Assembly (NCBI RefSeq): GCF_018736145.1
Contig: NZ_CP059997.1
Location: 81,001-145,000 of the forward strand
DNA length: 64,000 bases
Source: Amycolatopsis sp. CA-230715
GTDB taxonomy: Bacteria > Actinomycetota > Actinomycetes > Mycobacteriales > Pseudonocardiaceae
Direction of reading: 5' to 3'
Shown here piece by piece: positions 26,365-35,239 of the stretch. A program made the position numbers and the translations under genes. The notes under the pieces were generated by a model. That model was not told where the DNA came from. It made no database searches and worked only from the letters and a program-made list of their open reading frames with translations. Position 1 is the first letter of the stretch; each line of letters opens with the position of its first letter.

Positions 26365-26483
26365 CGGAGGGCGCGACGTGGTGACGCTCCGACAGCGCGT
26401 GACGGCGATGTGACCGAAATGTGCTCCCGCCACCGAGTGAGGCGCCCCTAGAGTGACCTCCGACCGTGACGAGGGGAGGCCGG

Positions 26484-27473
26484 GTGGGGATCGAGCGGTT
26501 CTGGAGATGGTGGACGGCCGAGGGGGCGGCGAGGGTCGAACGAGCCATCGAAACCGGGGACTACGGCTCGCTCACCGACGAGCTGAACGACCTGGTCAGC
26601 GGCATCGACGCGGCCCTGCAGTGGGAGCTGGGGAAGGGCCGCACCGCGCGGCACGCGCTGTGCGTGACCGCCGCGGGCGATCCCGATCTGCGGCCGCTCA
26701 CCGAACGCTGGCGCCGTGCCGCGCCGCCGGAGGACGCGACCTGGGAGTACGTGGCCGCGCGGGCGCCCGATCCGGGCTGGCTGACCTCCCGGCTCAGCTA
26801 CGGCGGGTACGAGATCGACCTGGCGCTGACCCGGCTTTCCCTGTGCGTGGACGAAAGCGCGGTGCGCACCCACGTCACCGTGCACCACCCGGTCTTCGCC
26901 GAACTCGGTGTGGACGAGCAGCGCTCGGTCGCCTACCTGGTGCTCGACTGGCTGCTCGGCGAGGACGACGTGGAGCGCTGGGTCGGCGCCATCGACACCT
27001 CGGGCGAGGACCCCGCGGACGGGCTGCCGCCGGACGCGCTGCCGGAAACCGTCCGCGCGCTCGCGAAGCGGTACCCGCAGCCCGGCTGGGTGCTGATGGA
27101 GAGCGTGAAACCGGACGGCGCGCGCTGGATCGCCTCCGCGTTGCGGCCGATCCACTGGCTCGACCACCCGCGGCTCGACCAGCACCTCGCGATCACCCTG
27201 CGGTTCTCCGGCCAGCACCCGGACGGCCTCCCGCTCGGCGACGACCTCGCGCGGCTGCGCGCGGACGAGGACCAGCTCACCGCCGAACTCGGCGACCGCG
27301 CACTGTTGGTCGCGCATGAAACCTTTTCAGGTCAACGCATCCTGCACCTCTACTGCGATCCCCGCGACCGGGTCGCCGCCGCGACCGCGGCCGCCTGGGT
27401 CGGCCGGACGCGCGGCGCGTCGATCAGGGTGGCCGCCGATCCCGGCTGGGCCGCCACCAGGGCGTTCCGCTAG
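26484..27473 (+). CDS. Uncharacterised protein with N-terminal FWRWW motif
   Basis: 329 residues from GTG 26484, chosen because a strong GAGGGGAGG Shine-Dalgarno (26471-26479) sits at the right distance; a GTG at 26466 is in frame. I do not recognise the family with certainty. The opening FWRWWTAEGAARVERAIETG and the acidic, soluble make-up resemble actinobacterial proteins of the DUF695 type, which is a guess. There is no signal peptide or membrane segment. It is convergent with a small membrane-protein gene 3 bp away. Confidence 0.7.
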   Translation: MGIERFWRWWTAEGAARVERAIETGDYGSLTDELNDLVSGIDAALQWELGKGRTARHALCVTAAGDPDLRPLTERWRRAAPPEDATWEYVAARAPDPGWLTSRLSYGGYEIDLALTRLSLCVDESAVRTHVTVHHPVFAELGVDEQRSVAYLVLDWLLGEDDVERWVGAIDTSGEDPADGLPPDALPETVRALAKRYPQPGWVLMESVKPDGARWIASALRPIHWLDHPRLDQHLAITLRFSGQHPDGLPLGDDLARLRADEDQLTAELGDRALLVAHETFSGQRILHLYCDPRDRVAAATAAAWVGRTRGASIRVAADPGWAATRAFR

Positions 27474-27476
27474 CGG

Positions 27477-27677
27477 TCACAGGTCGCGGATGGAGCCCAC
27501 TCCACAGAGGACGGCCGCGAGCAGGAAGAACCCGGCGACCGCCACCGCCCATCCCGCGGCCATGGTCACCGCGAGATAGACCCAGGTCAGCCCGGCGACG
27601 GCGAAGACGACGCCGAGGCCGGACCAGATTAGCCGCTGCCGGGAGACCGGCCTCGGCAGTGCTCGTTGTCTGCGCAA
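27477..27677 (-). CDS. Small two-helix membrane protein
   Basis: 66 residues if started at TTG 27677, which has GAGG 7 bp upstream. Two hydrophobic segments (about residues 17-36 and 40-60) and a basic N-terminus are typical of small actinobacterial membrane proteins. The frame is open further upstream (an ATG at 27743), but that part is rich in Arg and Pro and looks non-coding. Function unknown. Confidence 0.5.
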   Translation of the reverse strand: MRRQRALPRPVSRQRLIWSGLGVVFAVAGLTWVYLAVTMAAGWAVAVAGFFLLAAVLCGVGSIRDL

Positions 27678-27963
27678 CGCGGTACCTCGTGCTTCCTGGT
27701 TACCGGGGGAATCGCCGCCGGGACGCCCGTGGTTACAGCGCATCCGGCCCAATGGCGCGACGGGCGGGGCCGCGACCGGGCGATACCGGCGAACGAGGCG
27801 TTGGCACAGCGCCGTTCCCGGCCCGGTGTCGCGTTCGGACTCGTGCTCGGCACGGGCCTCGCACCGGACCGAAGTGGCCGGTAGCGGCCGATCCGCCGTT
27901 CGGCCCCACCCGGGGTGCGTTCTGTGCTTCACTGTCACACCTCAGGACCGTGACGAGGAGCAC

Positions 27964-28833
27964 ATGACCCAGCTCGATGCGGCCGCCAGCCTGCGCGGCC
28001 TCGCCGTCGGCGACGCGTTCGGCTCGCGGATGGCGCTGCCGGGCGACCATCCGGACGTGCTCGGGCGCAGGCCGCCGCCGTCCCCGTGGCAGTGGAGCGA
28101 CGACACCGAAATGGCGTGCTCGGTCCTGTCGGTGCTCACCCGGCACGGCGAGGTCGAGCAGGACGCGCTCGCCGCTTCGTTCGCCGAGCGGTACGACGCT
28201 TCGCGCGGCTACGGCTCCGGCGCGGAACGCATGCTGCTGCGCTACCGCGCCGGGGAGCACTGGGCGGACGTGGCCCCGGCCGCGTTCGGCACCGGCTCGT
28301 GGGGCAACGGCGGCGCGATGCGGGTGGCGCCGCTCGGCGCGTGGTTCGGGCACGACCTCGATCTCGCCGCGGCGCAGGCCGCGCGCTCCGCCGTCGTCAC
28401 GCACGCGCATCCCGAGGGCATCGCCGGCGCGGTGGCGGTCGCCGTCGCGGCCGCGGTGCTGACGAAGGATCCGGCTCCGCATCCCGCCGAACTGCTCGGC
28501 ATCGTCGCCTCGCGGGTGCCCGCGGGCGAGGTGCAGCGCGGAATCGCCGTCGCGAGCGCGATCAGGGGCTCCACCGAACCGGCTTCGGTCGCCGCCGAAC
28601 TCGGCACCGGGCGCGCGGTCAGCGCGGTCGACACGGTGCCGCTCGCGCTGTGGCTCGCGGCGCAGCACGTCGACCGGTTCGCCGACGCGATGTGGACCGC
28701 CGCGCGCGTCGCGGAGGATCTCGACACCGTGTGCGCGATCGTTGGCGGTGTCCTCGGCGCGAGAAACGAGGGCGCCGCGATCCCGGAAGACTGGGCGAAC
28801 GCGTGCGAACCGCTGCCGGCGTGGCTGACCTGA
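27964..28833 (+). CDS. ADP-ribosylglycohydrolase (DraG-like)
   Basis: 289 residues from ATG 27964 with GAGGAG 5-10 bp upstream. The two metal-binding signatures are present: SDDTEM near residue 44 and DLDTVCAIVGGVLGA near 258. Both are hallmarks of the dinuclear-magnesium ADP-ribosyl hydrolase fold. Members cleave ADP-ribose from proteins, small molecules or, in some cases, nucleic acids; the target here is unknown. No ADP-ribosyltransferase gene is seen nearby. Confidence 0.88.
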   Translation: MTQLDAAASLRGLAVGDAFGSRMALPGDHPDVLGRRPPPSPWQWSDDTEMACSVLSVLTRHGEVEQDALAASFAERYDASRGYGSGAERMLLRYRAGEHWADVAPAAFGTGSWGNGGAMRVAPLGAWFGHDLDLAAAQAARSAVVTHAHPEGIAGAVAVAVAAAVLTKDPAPHPAELLGIVASRVPAGEVQRGIAVASAIRGSTEPASVAAELGTGRAVSAVDTVPLALWLAAQHVDRFADAMWTAARVAEDLDTVCAIVGGVLGARNEGAAIPEDWANACEPLPAWLT

Positions 28834-28896
28834 CCGTCCATTGAGGACTCGACAACACCGGTAGGCTGGGCGCACAACCGAACCGAGGGAGTCTTC

Positions 28897-29337
28897 GTGG
28901 TCATGCCGGGCGACATGCGCGCTTTCAACCGAGCCATCGTCGAGGAGTTCCGGGCGAACAACGGCAAGGTGGACAACGAAATGCTGCGGGACGCGCGCCT
29001 CGTCCTGCTCACCACCACCGGCGTGGAATCCGGTCGCGCGCACACCGTCCCGCTCGGCGACTTCAGCGAAGACGCGGGCAGGGTCGTGCTGTGGGCGTCG
29101 GCGATGGGCGCGCCGAAACACCCCGCGTGGTACCGGAACCTGGCCGCGAACCCCCGGGTCGTCGTCGAACGGCCGGACGAGGACGGCGCGGTGCGCCGCG
29201 TCGAAGCCACCGCCGTCACGGCGACCGGCGCGGATCGCGAGCGCCTGTTCGCGGCGCTGAAATCGGCCAGTCCCGCGGTCGCGGCGCACCAGGACCGCAC
29301 CGACCGCGAGATCCCGCTGGTCGTGATCGACTGCTGA
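28897..29337 (+). CDS. Deazaflavin (F420)-dependent nitroreductase family protein
   Basis: 146 residues from GTG 28897 with GAGGGAG upstream. It resembles the Ddn/DUF385 family of split-barrel F420 enzymes: LLTTTGVESGRAHTVPLG early, WASAMGAPKHPAWYRNLAAN in the middle and a PLVVIDC end. Such proteins use F420H2 to reduce quinones and other compounds. The Lys-x-Pro-x-Trp-Tyr core (PKHPAWYRNL) is the family's cofactor-binding segment. Convergent with the XRE-cupin gene, 16 bp away. Confidence 0.9.
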   Translation: MVMPGDMRAFNRAIVEEFRANNGKVDNEMLRDARLVLLTTTGVESGRAHTVPLGDFSEDAGRVVLWASAMGAPKHPAWYRNLAANPRVVVERPDEDGAVRRVEATAVTATGADRERLFAALKSASPAVAAHQDRTDREIPLVVIDC

Positions 29338-29353
29338 CCGGGAGCCCCGGCCG

Positions 29354-29911
29354 TCAGGTCTCGGGGTAGCACATGAGGAGCACGGCGCGGTTTTCCCCGC
29401 CGTGGCCCCGGTAGACGTGCGGGCGGTTGCCGCCGAACCGGACGGAGTCACCGGGTCCCAGTTCCACCGGCGCGTCGGCGGGACCGGTCGTGACGCGCCC
29501 GTCCACGAGCACGAGGCATTCCTCGACGCCGTCGAGATGGGCGTCCGACACCTGGTTCGCGTCGGCGATGTCGAGGTCGTACACCTCGACCGTCCCCCGC
29601 GCGCCGATGCGGTGGAGCAGGCGCGCCGTCACCGCGTCCCCGGTGACCACCGGGCGCTCGTCCACCGCGCGCACCACCTCCACCGGTGCCGCCCGCGGTT
29701 CGAGCAGCTCGCCCAGCGGCACGTGCAGCGCGGTGGCCAGCGCCCACAACGTGCTCAGCGTCGGATTTCCTTGCCCCTGCTCGATTCCGTGCAGGGTCGT
29801 CTTGCCGATACCGCACGCCTCGGCCAGGTCCGCCAGCGAGATCCCCGCCGACGAACGAAGCCGCCGGACCGTCGTCCCGACCACTTGCGCCACATCCATG
29901 CGTATCAGCAT
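29354..29911 (-). CDS. XRE-family regulator with C-terminal cupin
   Basis: 185 residues from ATG 29911, or 181 from Met5 (ATG 29899), which would leave the repeats at 29901-29930 outside the gene. An HTH_3 domain occupies residues about 12-68 (SLADLAEACGIGKTTLHGIE), followed by a cupin barrel to the end (LVDGRVTTG, GPGDSVRFGGNRPHVYRG). Proteins of this design bind a small ligand in the cupin and often control a neighbouring catabolic or transport gene. It is divergent from an aminotransferase gene, its most likely target. Confidence 0.88.
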   Translation of the reverse strand: MLIRMDVAQVVGTTVRRLRSSAGISLADLAEACGIGKTTLHGIEQGQGNPTLSTLWALATALHVPLGELLEPRAAPVEVVRAVDERPVVTGDAVTARLLHRIGARGTVEVYDLDIADANQVSDAHLDGVEECLVLVDGRVTTGPADAPVELGPGDSVRFGGNRPHVYRGHGGENRAVLLMCYPET

Positions 29912-29930
29912 AGTGGCATGAACGTATCAG
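29901..29930. promoter_or_regulatory. Two CGTATCAG direct repeats between XRE regulator and aminotransferase
   Basis: CGTATCAG occurs at 29901-29908 and 29923-29930. The 22-bp period is about two helical turns, so both faces line up. They sit in the divergent promoter gap and are good candidates for half-sites of the XRE-cupin regulator. Confidence 0.5.
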
Positions 29931-29953
29931 TGAAGCGAACGGGCGGTGGGGTC

Positions 29954-31114
29954 ATGACGGTGTCCAGGTTGCGCGACATCCCCGGTATCGGCGTGGACGT
30001 CCTCGGGGACGCGGCGGACGCGGCCGGGGATCCGGACCTGCTGCGGCTGGAGAACCTCGACACCGACCTGCGGCCTCCCCCGGTCGCGATCGCCGCGACC
30101 ACGGCGGCCCTCGCCGACGACACCGCGAACAGCTACCTCCCGTTCCAGGGCAGGAAATCGTTGCGGGAGGCCGCGGCCGCGCACGTCGGCCGGATCGCCG
30201 GGCGAAGCTACGACCCGGACACCGAATGCGTCAGCGTCGCTGGCGGGCTCAACGGCATCCTGAACACCCTGCTCGCCATCGTCGAACCGGGCGACGAGGT
30301 GGTGCTGTGCGACCCGATCTACGCCGGGCTCGTGAACCGGGTACGGCTCGCCGGTGGCGTGCCCCGCTTCGTCCCTGCCGAACCCGGCGCGCACGGCTGG
30401 CACGTCGATCCCGGGCGTCTCGCCGACGCGGTGGGGCCGCGCACCGCCGCCGTGCTGATGATGGGACCCGCCATGCCGACCGGCCTGGTGCTCGGCGAGC
30501 CGCACTGGTCCGCGCTCGCGACGGCCTGCGCACGCCACGACGCCTGGCTCGTCTACGACGCGGCCATGGAACGCATCCGCTTCGACGGTCTCCCGCCGAG
30601 TCATCCCGCCTCGCACGAGGGGCTCGCCGGACGCACCATCACGATCGGTTCCGCGTCGAAGGAGCTCCGGTTGATCGGCTGGCGGGTCGGCTGGGTGGTC
30701 GGCCCCGCGCCGATCCTGGCCGACATCCGCCTGGTCGGGCTGACGAACGTGGTGTGCCAGGTGGGCGTGGCGCAGGAAGCGGTGGCCGCGGCGCTGACCG
30801 CCGGCGACGCCGAGGTCGATGTCGCGAACGCGACCGCGGAATGGCGCCGCCGCGCCGAAACCGTGCTCCACCAGCTCGCGGGCTACCCGGTCGTCCCGCC
30901 GGACGGCGGCTGGTCGCTGCTGCTCGACGCCCGCCCGCTCGGGCTCGCTCCCGCCGAGCTGTCCCGGCGCCTGTTCGACCGGGGCAGGGTGGTGGCCACG
31001 CCGATGCCCGGCTGGGGCCCGAGCGGCGACCACTACCTGCGGCTCGTCTACGCGAACGAACCCGTCGACCGGCTCGCCGAACTCGGCGACCGCTTCCGCG
31101 AAGCCCTCGGCTGA
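29954..31114 (+). CDS. PLP-dependent aminotransferase class I/II
   Basis: 386 residues from ATG 29954, preceded by GGTGGGG; ATG 29918 in the same frame is the alternative and has no Shine-Dalgarno. Fold-type I features are visible: CVSVAGGLNGILNTLLAI (cofactor phosphate region), YDAAMERI (Asp for the pyridine nitrogen) and the Schiff-base Lys in SASKELRLIGWRVGW near residue 235. It probably transaminates an amino acid or acts as a C-S lyase-like enzyme. It is likely controlled by the divergent XRE-cupin protein. Confidence 0.9.
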   Translation: MTVSRLRDIPGIGVDVLGDAADAAGDPDLLRLENLDTDLRPPPVAIAATTAALADDTANSYLPFQGRKSLREAAAAHVGRIAGRSYDPDTECVSVAGGLNGILNTLLAIVEPGDEVVLCDPIYAGLVNRVRLAGGVPRFVPAEPGAHGWHVDPGRLADAVGPRTAAVLMMGPAMPTGLVLGEPHWSALATACARHDAWLVYDAAMERIRFDGLPPSHPASHEGLAGRTITIGSASKELRLIGWRVGWVVGPAPILADIRLVGLTNVVCQVGVAQEAVAAALTAGDAEVDVANATAEWRRRAETVLHQLAGYPVVPPDGGWSLLLDARPLGLAPAELSRRLFDRGRVVATPMPGWGPSGDHYLRLVYANEPVDRLAELGDRFREALG

Positions 31115-31136
31115 CCAGGAATTCTGGTCTCCTTCA

Positions 31137-31188
31137 GACCGCTCGTGCTACCTTTCGACCGTGCGGTCGAAAAAAGGGACGAGCGGTC
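31137..31188. promoter_or_regulatory. Nested 52-bp palindromic operator over the TetR start codon
   Basis: An inner perfect inverted repeat (TTTCGACCG 31153-31161 / CGGTCGAAA 31164-31172) and an outer one (GACCGCTCGT 31137-31146 / ACGAGCGGTC 31179-31188) share exactly the same centre. The GTG start codon of the TetR gene is at that centre. A -10-like TACCTT (31149-31154) lies 6 bp before the GTG, suggesting a leaderless message and direct autorepression. Two regulator dimers could bind symmetrically. Confidence 0.8.
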
Positions 31189-31784
31189 GAGACACCTTCC
31201 TCGGCACGGCTCGTCGTGAGCAGTTCATCGCCTGCGCCATCGACGCGCTGGCGGAAACGGGTTTCGCGGGGGCGTCCATCGCCGAGGTGGCGAACCGGGC
31301 CGGGGTCTCGAAAAGCGTGGTGCTGTACCACTTCGAGTCGAGATCGGCACTGCTGGAAGCGGTCGTCACCGAGGTCTACACCAACGCGGGCCCGGCACTG
31401 GTCGCCGCGCTCGACGCCGCACCGGACGAACGCGCCCGGCTCGCCGCCTACCTCCGCGGCTGCACCGAATTCGCGTGGACGCACCAGAAGGAGCTGCGCG
31501 CGGTCACCGAGATCTTCCGCAACCTCCGCCGCGACGACGGTTCGCGGTGGTACACGGCCAAGGACAGCGAGGAGCTGATCGGGTTCGTGCAGGGGCTGCT
31601 GGAAGCGGGGCAGCGCTCGGGCGAGTTCGCCGAGTTCGACACCAGGACGCTGGCGGTCGTGCTGCGCGCGACCATCGACGCGCTCCCGGGGCTGTTCGAA
31701 TCCGATCCCGGTATCGACGGCCCGCAGTTCGCCGAACACCTCGTGCACCTCTTCGACCGGACCGTGCGAAAGGACGACCGATGA
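31161..31784 (+). CDS. TetR-family regulator
   Basis: 207 residues from GTG 31161. The N-terminal helix-turn-helix is typical (GFAGASIAEVANRAGVSKSVVLYHFES, shown here only in part as its core, residues about 32-58). The C-terminal ligand domain is of general TetR_C type. It overlaps the following hydrolase gene by 4 bp, so the two form one unit. A perfect nested palindrome covers its own start codon, which indicates autorepression and control of the hydrolase. Confidence 0.9.
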   Translation: MRSKKGTSGRDTFLGTARREQFIACAIDALAETGFAGASIAEVANRAGVSKSVVLYHFESRSALLEAVVTEVYTNAGPALVAALDAAPDERARLAAYLRGCTEFAWTHQKELRAVTEIFRNLRRDDGSRWYTAKDSEELIGFVQGLLEAGQRSGEFAEFDTRTLAVVLRATIDALPGLFESDPGIDGPQFAEHLVHLFDRTVRKDDR

Positions 31785-32734
31785 CCAAAACCACCCGCCG
31801 CGCCGTGCTCGGCGCGCTCGCCGGGGCCACCGCCGCGGGTGCCGCCGCCTGCACCGCGAGCCGGCCGTCACCGCGCGAACGCCCCACGTTCGTCTTCGTC
31901 GGCGGGAACGGCGCGACGTCGTTCTTCTGGATGCCGGTGGTGCGCGCGCTTTCGTTGCGGGGACACCGATCCCATCCGGTGGAGCTGCCGTGGCACGGCC
32001 TCGACGCCGAGTTTTCCCTTGCCTACCAAGCACCCCAGAACCTCGACGCGCTGCACCGGCAGCCGTCGAACCTGTCGAAGGTGACGCTCGCCGAGTACGC
32101 GGACGCGGTCGTCGGCGCACTGCGGAAGGTGCGCGCGCACGGGCCCGTGATCCTGGTGGCACACAGCCTCGGCGGCGCGAGCGCGACGCTCGCCGCCAAC
32201 CTCGCGCACGACCTCATCGATCGCCTCGTCTACATCTCCGCCATCTGCTGCACCGCGCGCAAGAGCCCGCTCGACTACGTGCTCGGAGCGGAGAACAAGG
32301 GCAGTCTCGGGCTGGCCGGAACGCTGCCCTCGGCGGAGCTGAGCACCCCGAAGACGACCATGATCACGCACACGAACCAGCGCACCGCGGATCGCCGGTT
32401 CCACGACGGCTCCCGCGCCGCGACGATGGCCGAAGCCACCGAAAGCCAGTACTACGCCACGATCAACTTCTGCTTCCAGCCCATCGAAAGCGCGTCGGTG
32501 AGCCTCGAAGACGCCCGCGGCAACCCCGCCACCTGGGGCCGGATCCCGCGCAGCTACGTCCGGCTGACCGCGGACCGGTTCAACACGGTGCCGAACCAGG
32601 ACCGGATGATCGCGGACGCGGACGCCGCGACCCCCGGCAACCGGTTCGACGTCCACGACCTCGACAGCAGCCACCTCGGGTTCGTCCTCGACGCGGACCG
32701 GATCGCCGCCATCCTCGACCGCATCGCGAGCTGA
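31781..32734 (+). CDS. Exported alpha/beta hydrolase (twin-arginine, lipoprotein-like signal)
   Basis: 317 residues from ATG 31781 (ATGA overlap with the TetR gene). The N-terminus TKTTRRAVLGALAGATAA has a twin arginine and a hydrophobic stretch ending in AAAC, so it may be Tat-exported and lipidated at the Cys near residue 24. The catalytic core shows VFVGGNGATSFFW (oxyanion region) and nucleophile AHSLGGA near residue 126. A late His in SSHLGFV fits the triad. The family includes esterases acting on macrolide- or lactone-like compounds, but the substrate here is unknown. Confidence 0.83.
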   Translation: MTKTTRRAVLGALAGATAAGAAACTASRPSPRERPTFVFVGGNGATSFFWMPVVRALSLRGHRSHPVELPWHGLDAEFSLAYQAPQNLDALHRQPSNLSKVTLAEYADAVVGALRKVRAHGPVILVAHSLGGASATLAANLAHDLIDRLVYISAICCTARKSPLDYVLGAENKGSLGLAGTLPSAELSTPKTTMITHTNQRTADRRFHDGSRAATMAEATESQYYATINFCFQPIESASVSLEDARGNPATWGRIPRSYVRLTADRFNTVPNQDRMIADADAATPGNRFDVHDLDSSHLGFVLDADRIAAILDRIAS

Positions 32735-32761
32735 CCACAATGGACGGTCGTGCCTGCGCAT

Positions 32762-32814
32762 GCCCTGAAGGTGGCTTTCAGGGCATCTACCGCCCCGAAA
32801 GCCACCTTCATGGC
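32762..32814. repeat. Inverted pair of dispersed palindromes at a convergent junction
   Basis: Element 1 (32762-32784) has arms CCCTGAAGG / CTTTCAGGG around TGG. Element 2 (32792-32814) is in reverse orientation with a CCA centre. In element 1 a C:G pair of the 12-kb and 60-kb copies is replaced by T:A on both arms, a compensatory change. The pair lies between the ends of the hydrolase and AceE-like genes and could serve as a two-way terminator. Confidence 0.75.
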
Positions 32815-32843
32815 ATGAGGGTGGAGGCAGCGACCGTAGTGTT

Positions 32844-35144
32844 TCAGCGCACGTCCAGCGCGGCGCCGACGATGCTGTCCGCGTCGATGCCGTGGTACCG
32901 GTAGACGTCGTCGAGCCCGCCGGACTGACCGAACCGGGTCACGCCGAGCGAGGCGACCGGCACCCGGTTCACACTGCCCACAAAGGACAGTGTGTGCGGG
33001 TGCCCGTCGAGGACGGTGACGAGCGGGGTCGCCCGTTCCGCGGGGAACACCTGGTCGAGGATCCAGCTCGGCGCGTCGTCGCGGCCCTGTCGTGCTTGCC
33101 AGGCACGGAAAAGCAGGCCGGGGCTCGTCACGCACACCACGTCGGCGGCGATCCCGGTGCGCGCCAGCCGATCGGCCGCCGCGAGGGCCTCCGGGACGAC
33201 CGCGCCCATCGCCACGATCGTCACCTCGGCGCCGGGGACGCGGCGCAGCGCGTACGCACCGGCCACGACCTGCCGCCGCCTCCGCTCGCGTGCGGCGGGA
33301 TCGGCGGGCACGTCGGCGAGCTTCTGGTCCACCGGGCGCGTGGACAGCCGGAGGTAGGCGGAGGTCCCGTCGGGCCTGCCGAGCCGGGCGAGGCTCGCCA
33401 GCAGGGTCCATTCGACGTCGATGGCGAACGCGGGCTCGTAGGTGACGCAGCCCGGCTGCTCCAGCCCGAGCGACGGCGTCGTGATCGACTGGTGCGCCCC
33501 GCCTTCCGGCGCGAGCGTCACCCCGGACGGGGTCCCGACCAAAATGGACTGACCGCCCGCGTAGATCCCGAACGACCACGGCTCCAGCGCGCGCTCGACG
33601 AACGGGTCGTAGAGCACGCCGATCGGCAGCAGCGGCTGCCCCCACCGGCTCCACGTGGTGCCCAGCTCGCCGAGCAGCCCGACCAGGTTCGTCTCCGCGA
33701 TCCCCAGTTCGATGTGCTGGCCGTTCGGGTTCTCCCGCCAGTGCAGGATCGTCTCGGCGTCGTCGGCGAACCAGTCCCGGCGTTCGGCCGCCGACCACAC
33801 GCCGACCTTGTTGACCCAGCCGCCGAGGTTCGTCGACGAGCTGACGTCCGGGCTGACCGTGACCACGCGGCGCGCGGCGTCCGGCGCCTCGCGCGTGAGG
33901 TCGAGCAGGACGCGCCCGAGCGCGGCCTGCGTGGTGGCCGTCCCGCCCGGTGTCCTGCCGATGTCCACCGGCAGGTCCGGCACGGCGTGGCGCGGGAATT
34001 CCGGCCTGGCAAGGCGTTCCGCGACCTCCGCGCACAACCGCGCCTCGGCTCCCCCGTCGTCGAACCGGCCCCACGGCGCGTCGGCGCGGGTGCCGAGCCG
34101 CTCGGCCAGTTCGCCGAACTGGTCCTCGGTCAGCAGCGACGAGTGGTTCTGCGGGTGCCCCTGCGTCGGCAGGCCCCAGCCCTTGACCGTGTAGGCGAAG
34201 ATCACCGTCGGGCGCCCGTCGTCGATGGCGCCGTAGACCTCGTCCAGTGCTTCGAGGTCGTGGCCGCCGAGGTTGCGCACCGCCGCCACGAGCGCTTCGT
34301 CGTCGAGGTCCGCGATCAGCGCGGCGATCCGCGCGTCCCCGCCGGGCAGCCGGTCCCGTATCTGCGCCGCGGTGCAGCGCAGCAGCCGCTGGTACTCCGG
34401 GTTCGCCATCTCGTCGATCCTGGCGCGAAGCGCGTCGCCGCCTGGCCTCGCGAACAGCTCTTCGAGCAGGCGCCCGTACTTGAGGGTCAGCACCTGCCAG
34501 CCCGCCGCGTCGAACATGCCGCGCAGGCGGCCCGCCGCGATGTTCGGCACCACGCGGTCGAGCGACTGCCGGTTGAGGTCCACGATCCACACCAGTTCAC
34601 CGAGATCGGCGACGCCGGGGTCGAGGATCGCCTCCCAGATCGCGCCCTCGTCCAGTTCGGCGTCGCCGACGAGCGAGAACTGGCGGCCGGTTCCCGCGCC
34701 TCCGGTCGCGGTCTCGACGTAGCGGCGCGCCACCGCGCCCCAGATCGGCGCGGTGGCGCCGATCCCGACCGAGCCCGTCGAGTAGTCGACCGGGTCCGGG
34801 TCCTTCGAGCGGCTCGGGTAGCTCTGCAGGCCGCCGAACTCCCGCAGCGTCGTCAGATAGCGCTCGTCGAGCGACCCGAGCAGGTAGTTGATCGCGTGCA
34901 GCACCGGCGAGGCGTGCGGTTTCACCGACACCCGGTCACCAGACCGCAGGTGGCGGAACCACAGCGCGGTCATGATCGACACCATCGACGCGCACGAAGC
35001 CTGGTGCCCGCCGACCTTCAGTCCCGACGGGTTCGGCCGCACCCGGTTCGCGTGGTGCACGATCGCGGTGGACAGCCACAGCACCCGGCGCTCCACCGCG
35101 CGAAGCAGGTCGAACTCGGTCGCGACGGGCGCGGGACTGGCCAT
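32844..35144 (-). CDS. AceE/transketolase-like thiamine diphosphate enzyme
   Basis: 766 residues from ATG 35144, with GAGGAGGA upstream. The order follows homodimeric pyruvate dehydrogenase E1: ThDP site with a GDAELDEGAIWEA variant of the GDG motif, WIVDLNRQSLD, then a KYGRLLEELF segment, a pyrimidine-binding domain and a transketolase C-terminal domain. It is shorter than AceE (about 890-920 residues). It probably decarboxylates a 2-oxo acid or acts as a transketolase-type ligase. No E2 or E3 gene is nearby. A divergent Lrp/AsnC regulator suggests amino-acid-linked control. Confidence 0.8.
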   Translation of the reverse strand: MASPAPVATEFDLLRAVERRVLWLSTAIVHHANRVRPNPSGLKVGGHQASCASMVSIMTALWFRHLRSGDRVSVKPHASPVLHAINYLLGSLDERYLTTLREFGGLQSYPSRSKDPDPVDYSTGSVGIGATAPIWGAVARRYVETATGGAGTGRQFSLVGDAELDEGAIWEAILDPGVADLGELVWIVDLNRQSLDRVVPNIAAGRLRGMFDAAGWQVLTLKYGRLLEELFARPGGDALRARIDEMANPEYQRLLRCTAAQIRDRLPGGDARIAALIADLDDEALVAAVRNLGGHDLEALDEVYGAIDDGRPTVIFAYTVKGWGLPTQGHPQNHSSLLTEDQFGELAERLGTRADAPWGRFDDGGAEARLCAEVAERLARPEFPRHAVPDLPVDIGRTPGGTATTQAALGRVLLDLTREAPDAARRVVTVSPDVSSSTNLGGWVNKVGVWSAAERRDWFADDAETILHWRENPNGQHIELGIAETNLVGLLGELGTTWSRWGQPLLPIGVLYDPFVERALEPWSFGIYAGGQSILVGTPSGVTLAPEGGAHQSITTPSLGLEQPGCVTYEPAFAIDVEWTLLASLARLGRPDGTSAYLRLSTRPVDQKLADVPADPAARERRRRQVVAGAYALRRVPGAEVTIVAMGAVVPEALAAADRLARTGIAADVVCVTSPGLLFRAWQARQGRDDAPSWILDQVFPAERATPLVTVLDGHPHTLSFVGSVNRVPVASLGVTRFGQSGGLDDVYRYHGIDADSIVGAALDVR

Positions 35145-35158
35145 GGGTCGTCCTCCTC

Positions 35159-35239
35159 TTGTGCAGTCGTCGGCGGATACCCCACCATGACCGGGACGGA
35201 TGAACAACCAACGGCGCGCGGACCGTGCACACTGCACAA
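35159..35239. promoter_or_regulatory. Widely spaced inverted repeat TTGTGCAGT / ACTGCACAA
   Basis: TTGTGCAGT (35159-35167) and ACTGCACAA (35231-35239) are exact reverse complements 63 bp apart, flanking the divergent promoter region of the AceE-like and Lrp genes. Lrp proteins wrap DNA through several sites, so these could be two half-operators. If so, the Lrp gene probably starts downstream of the second, for example at GTG 35302. Confidence 0.45.

Noticed and set aside
27678..27938. Long N-terminal extension of the small membrane protein
   Set aside because: It is Arg/Pro-rich without hydrophobic or conserved features and lacks a ribosome binding site; TTG 27677 with GAGG fits better.
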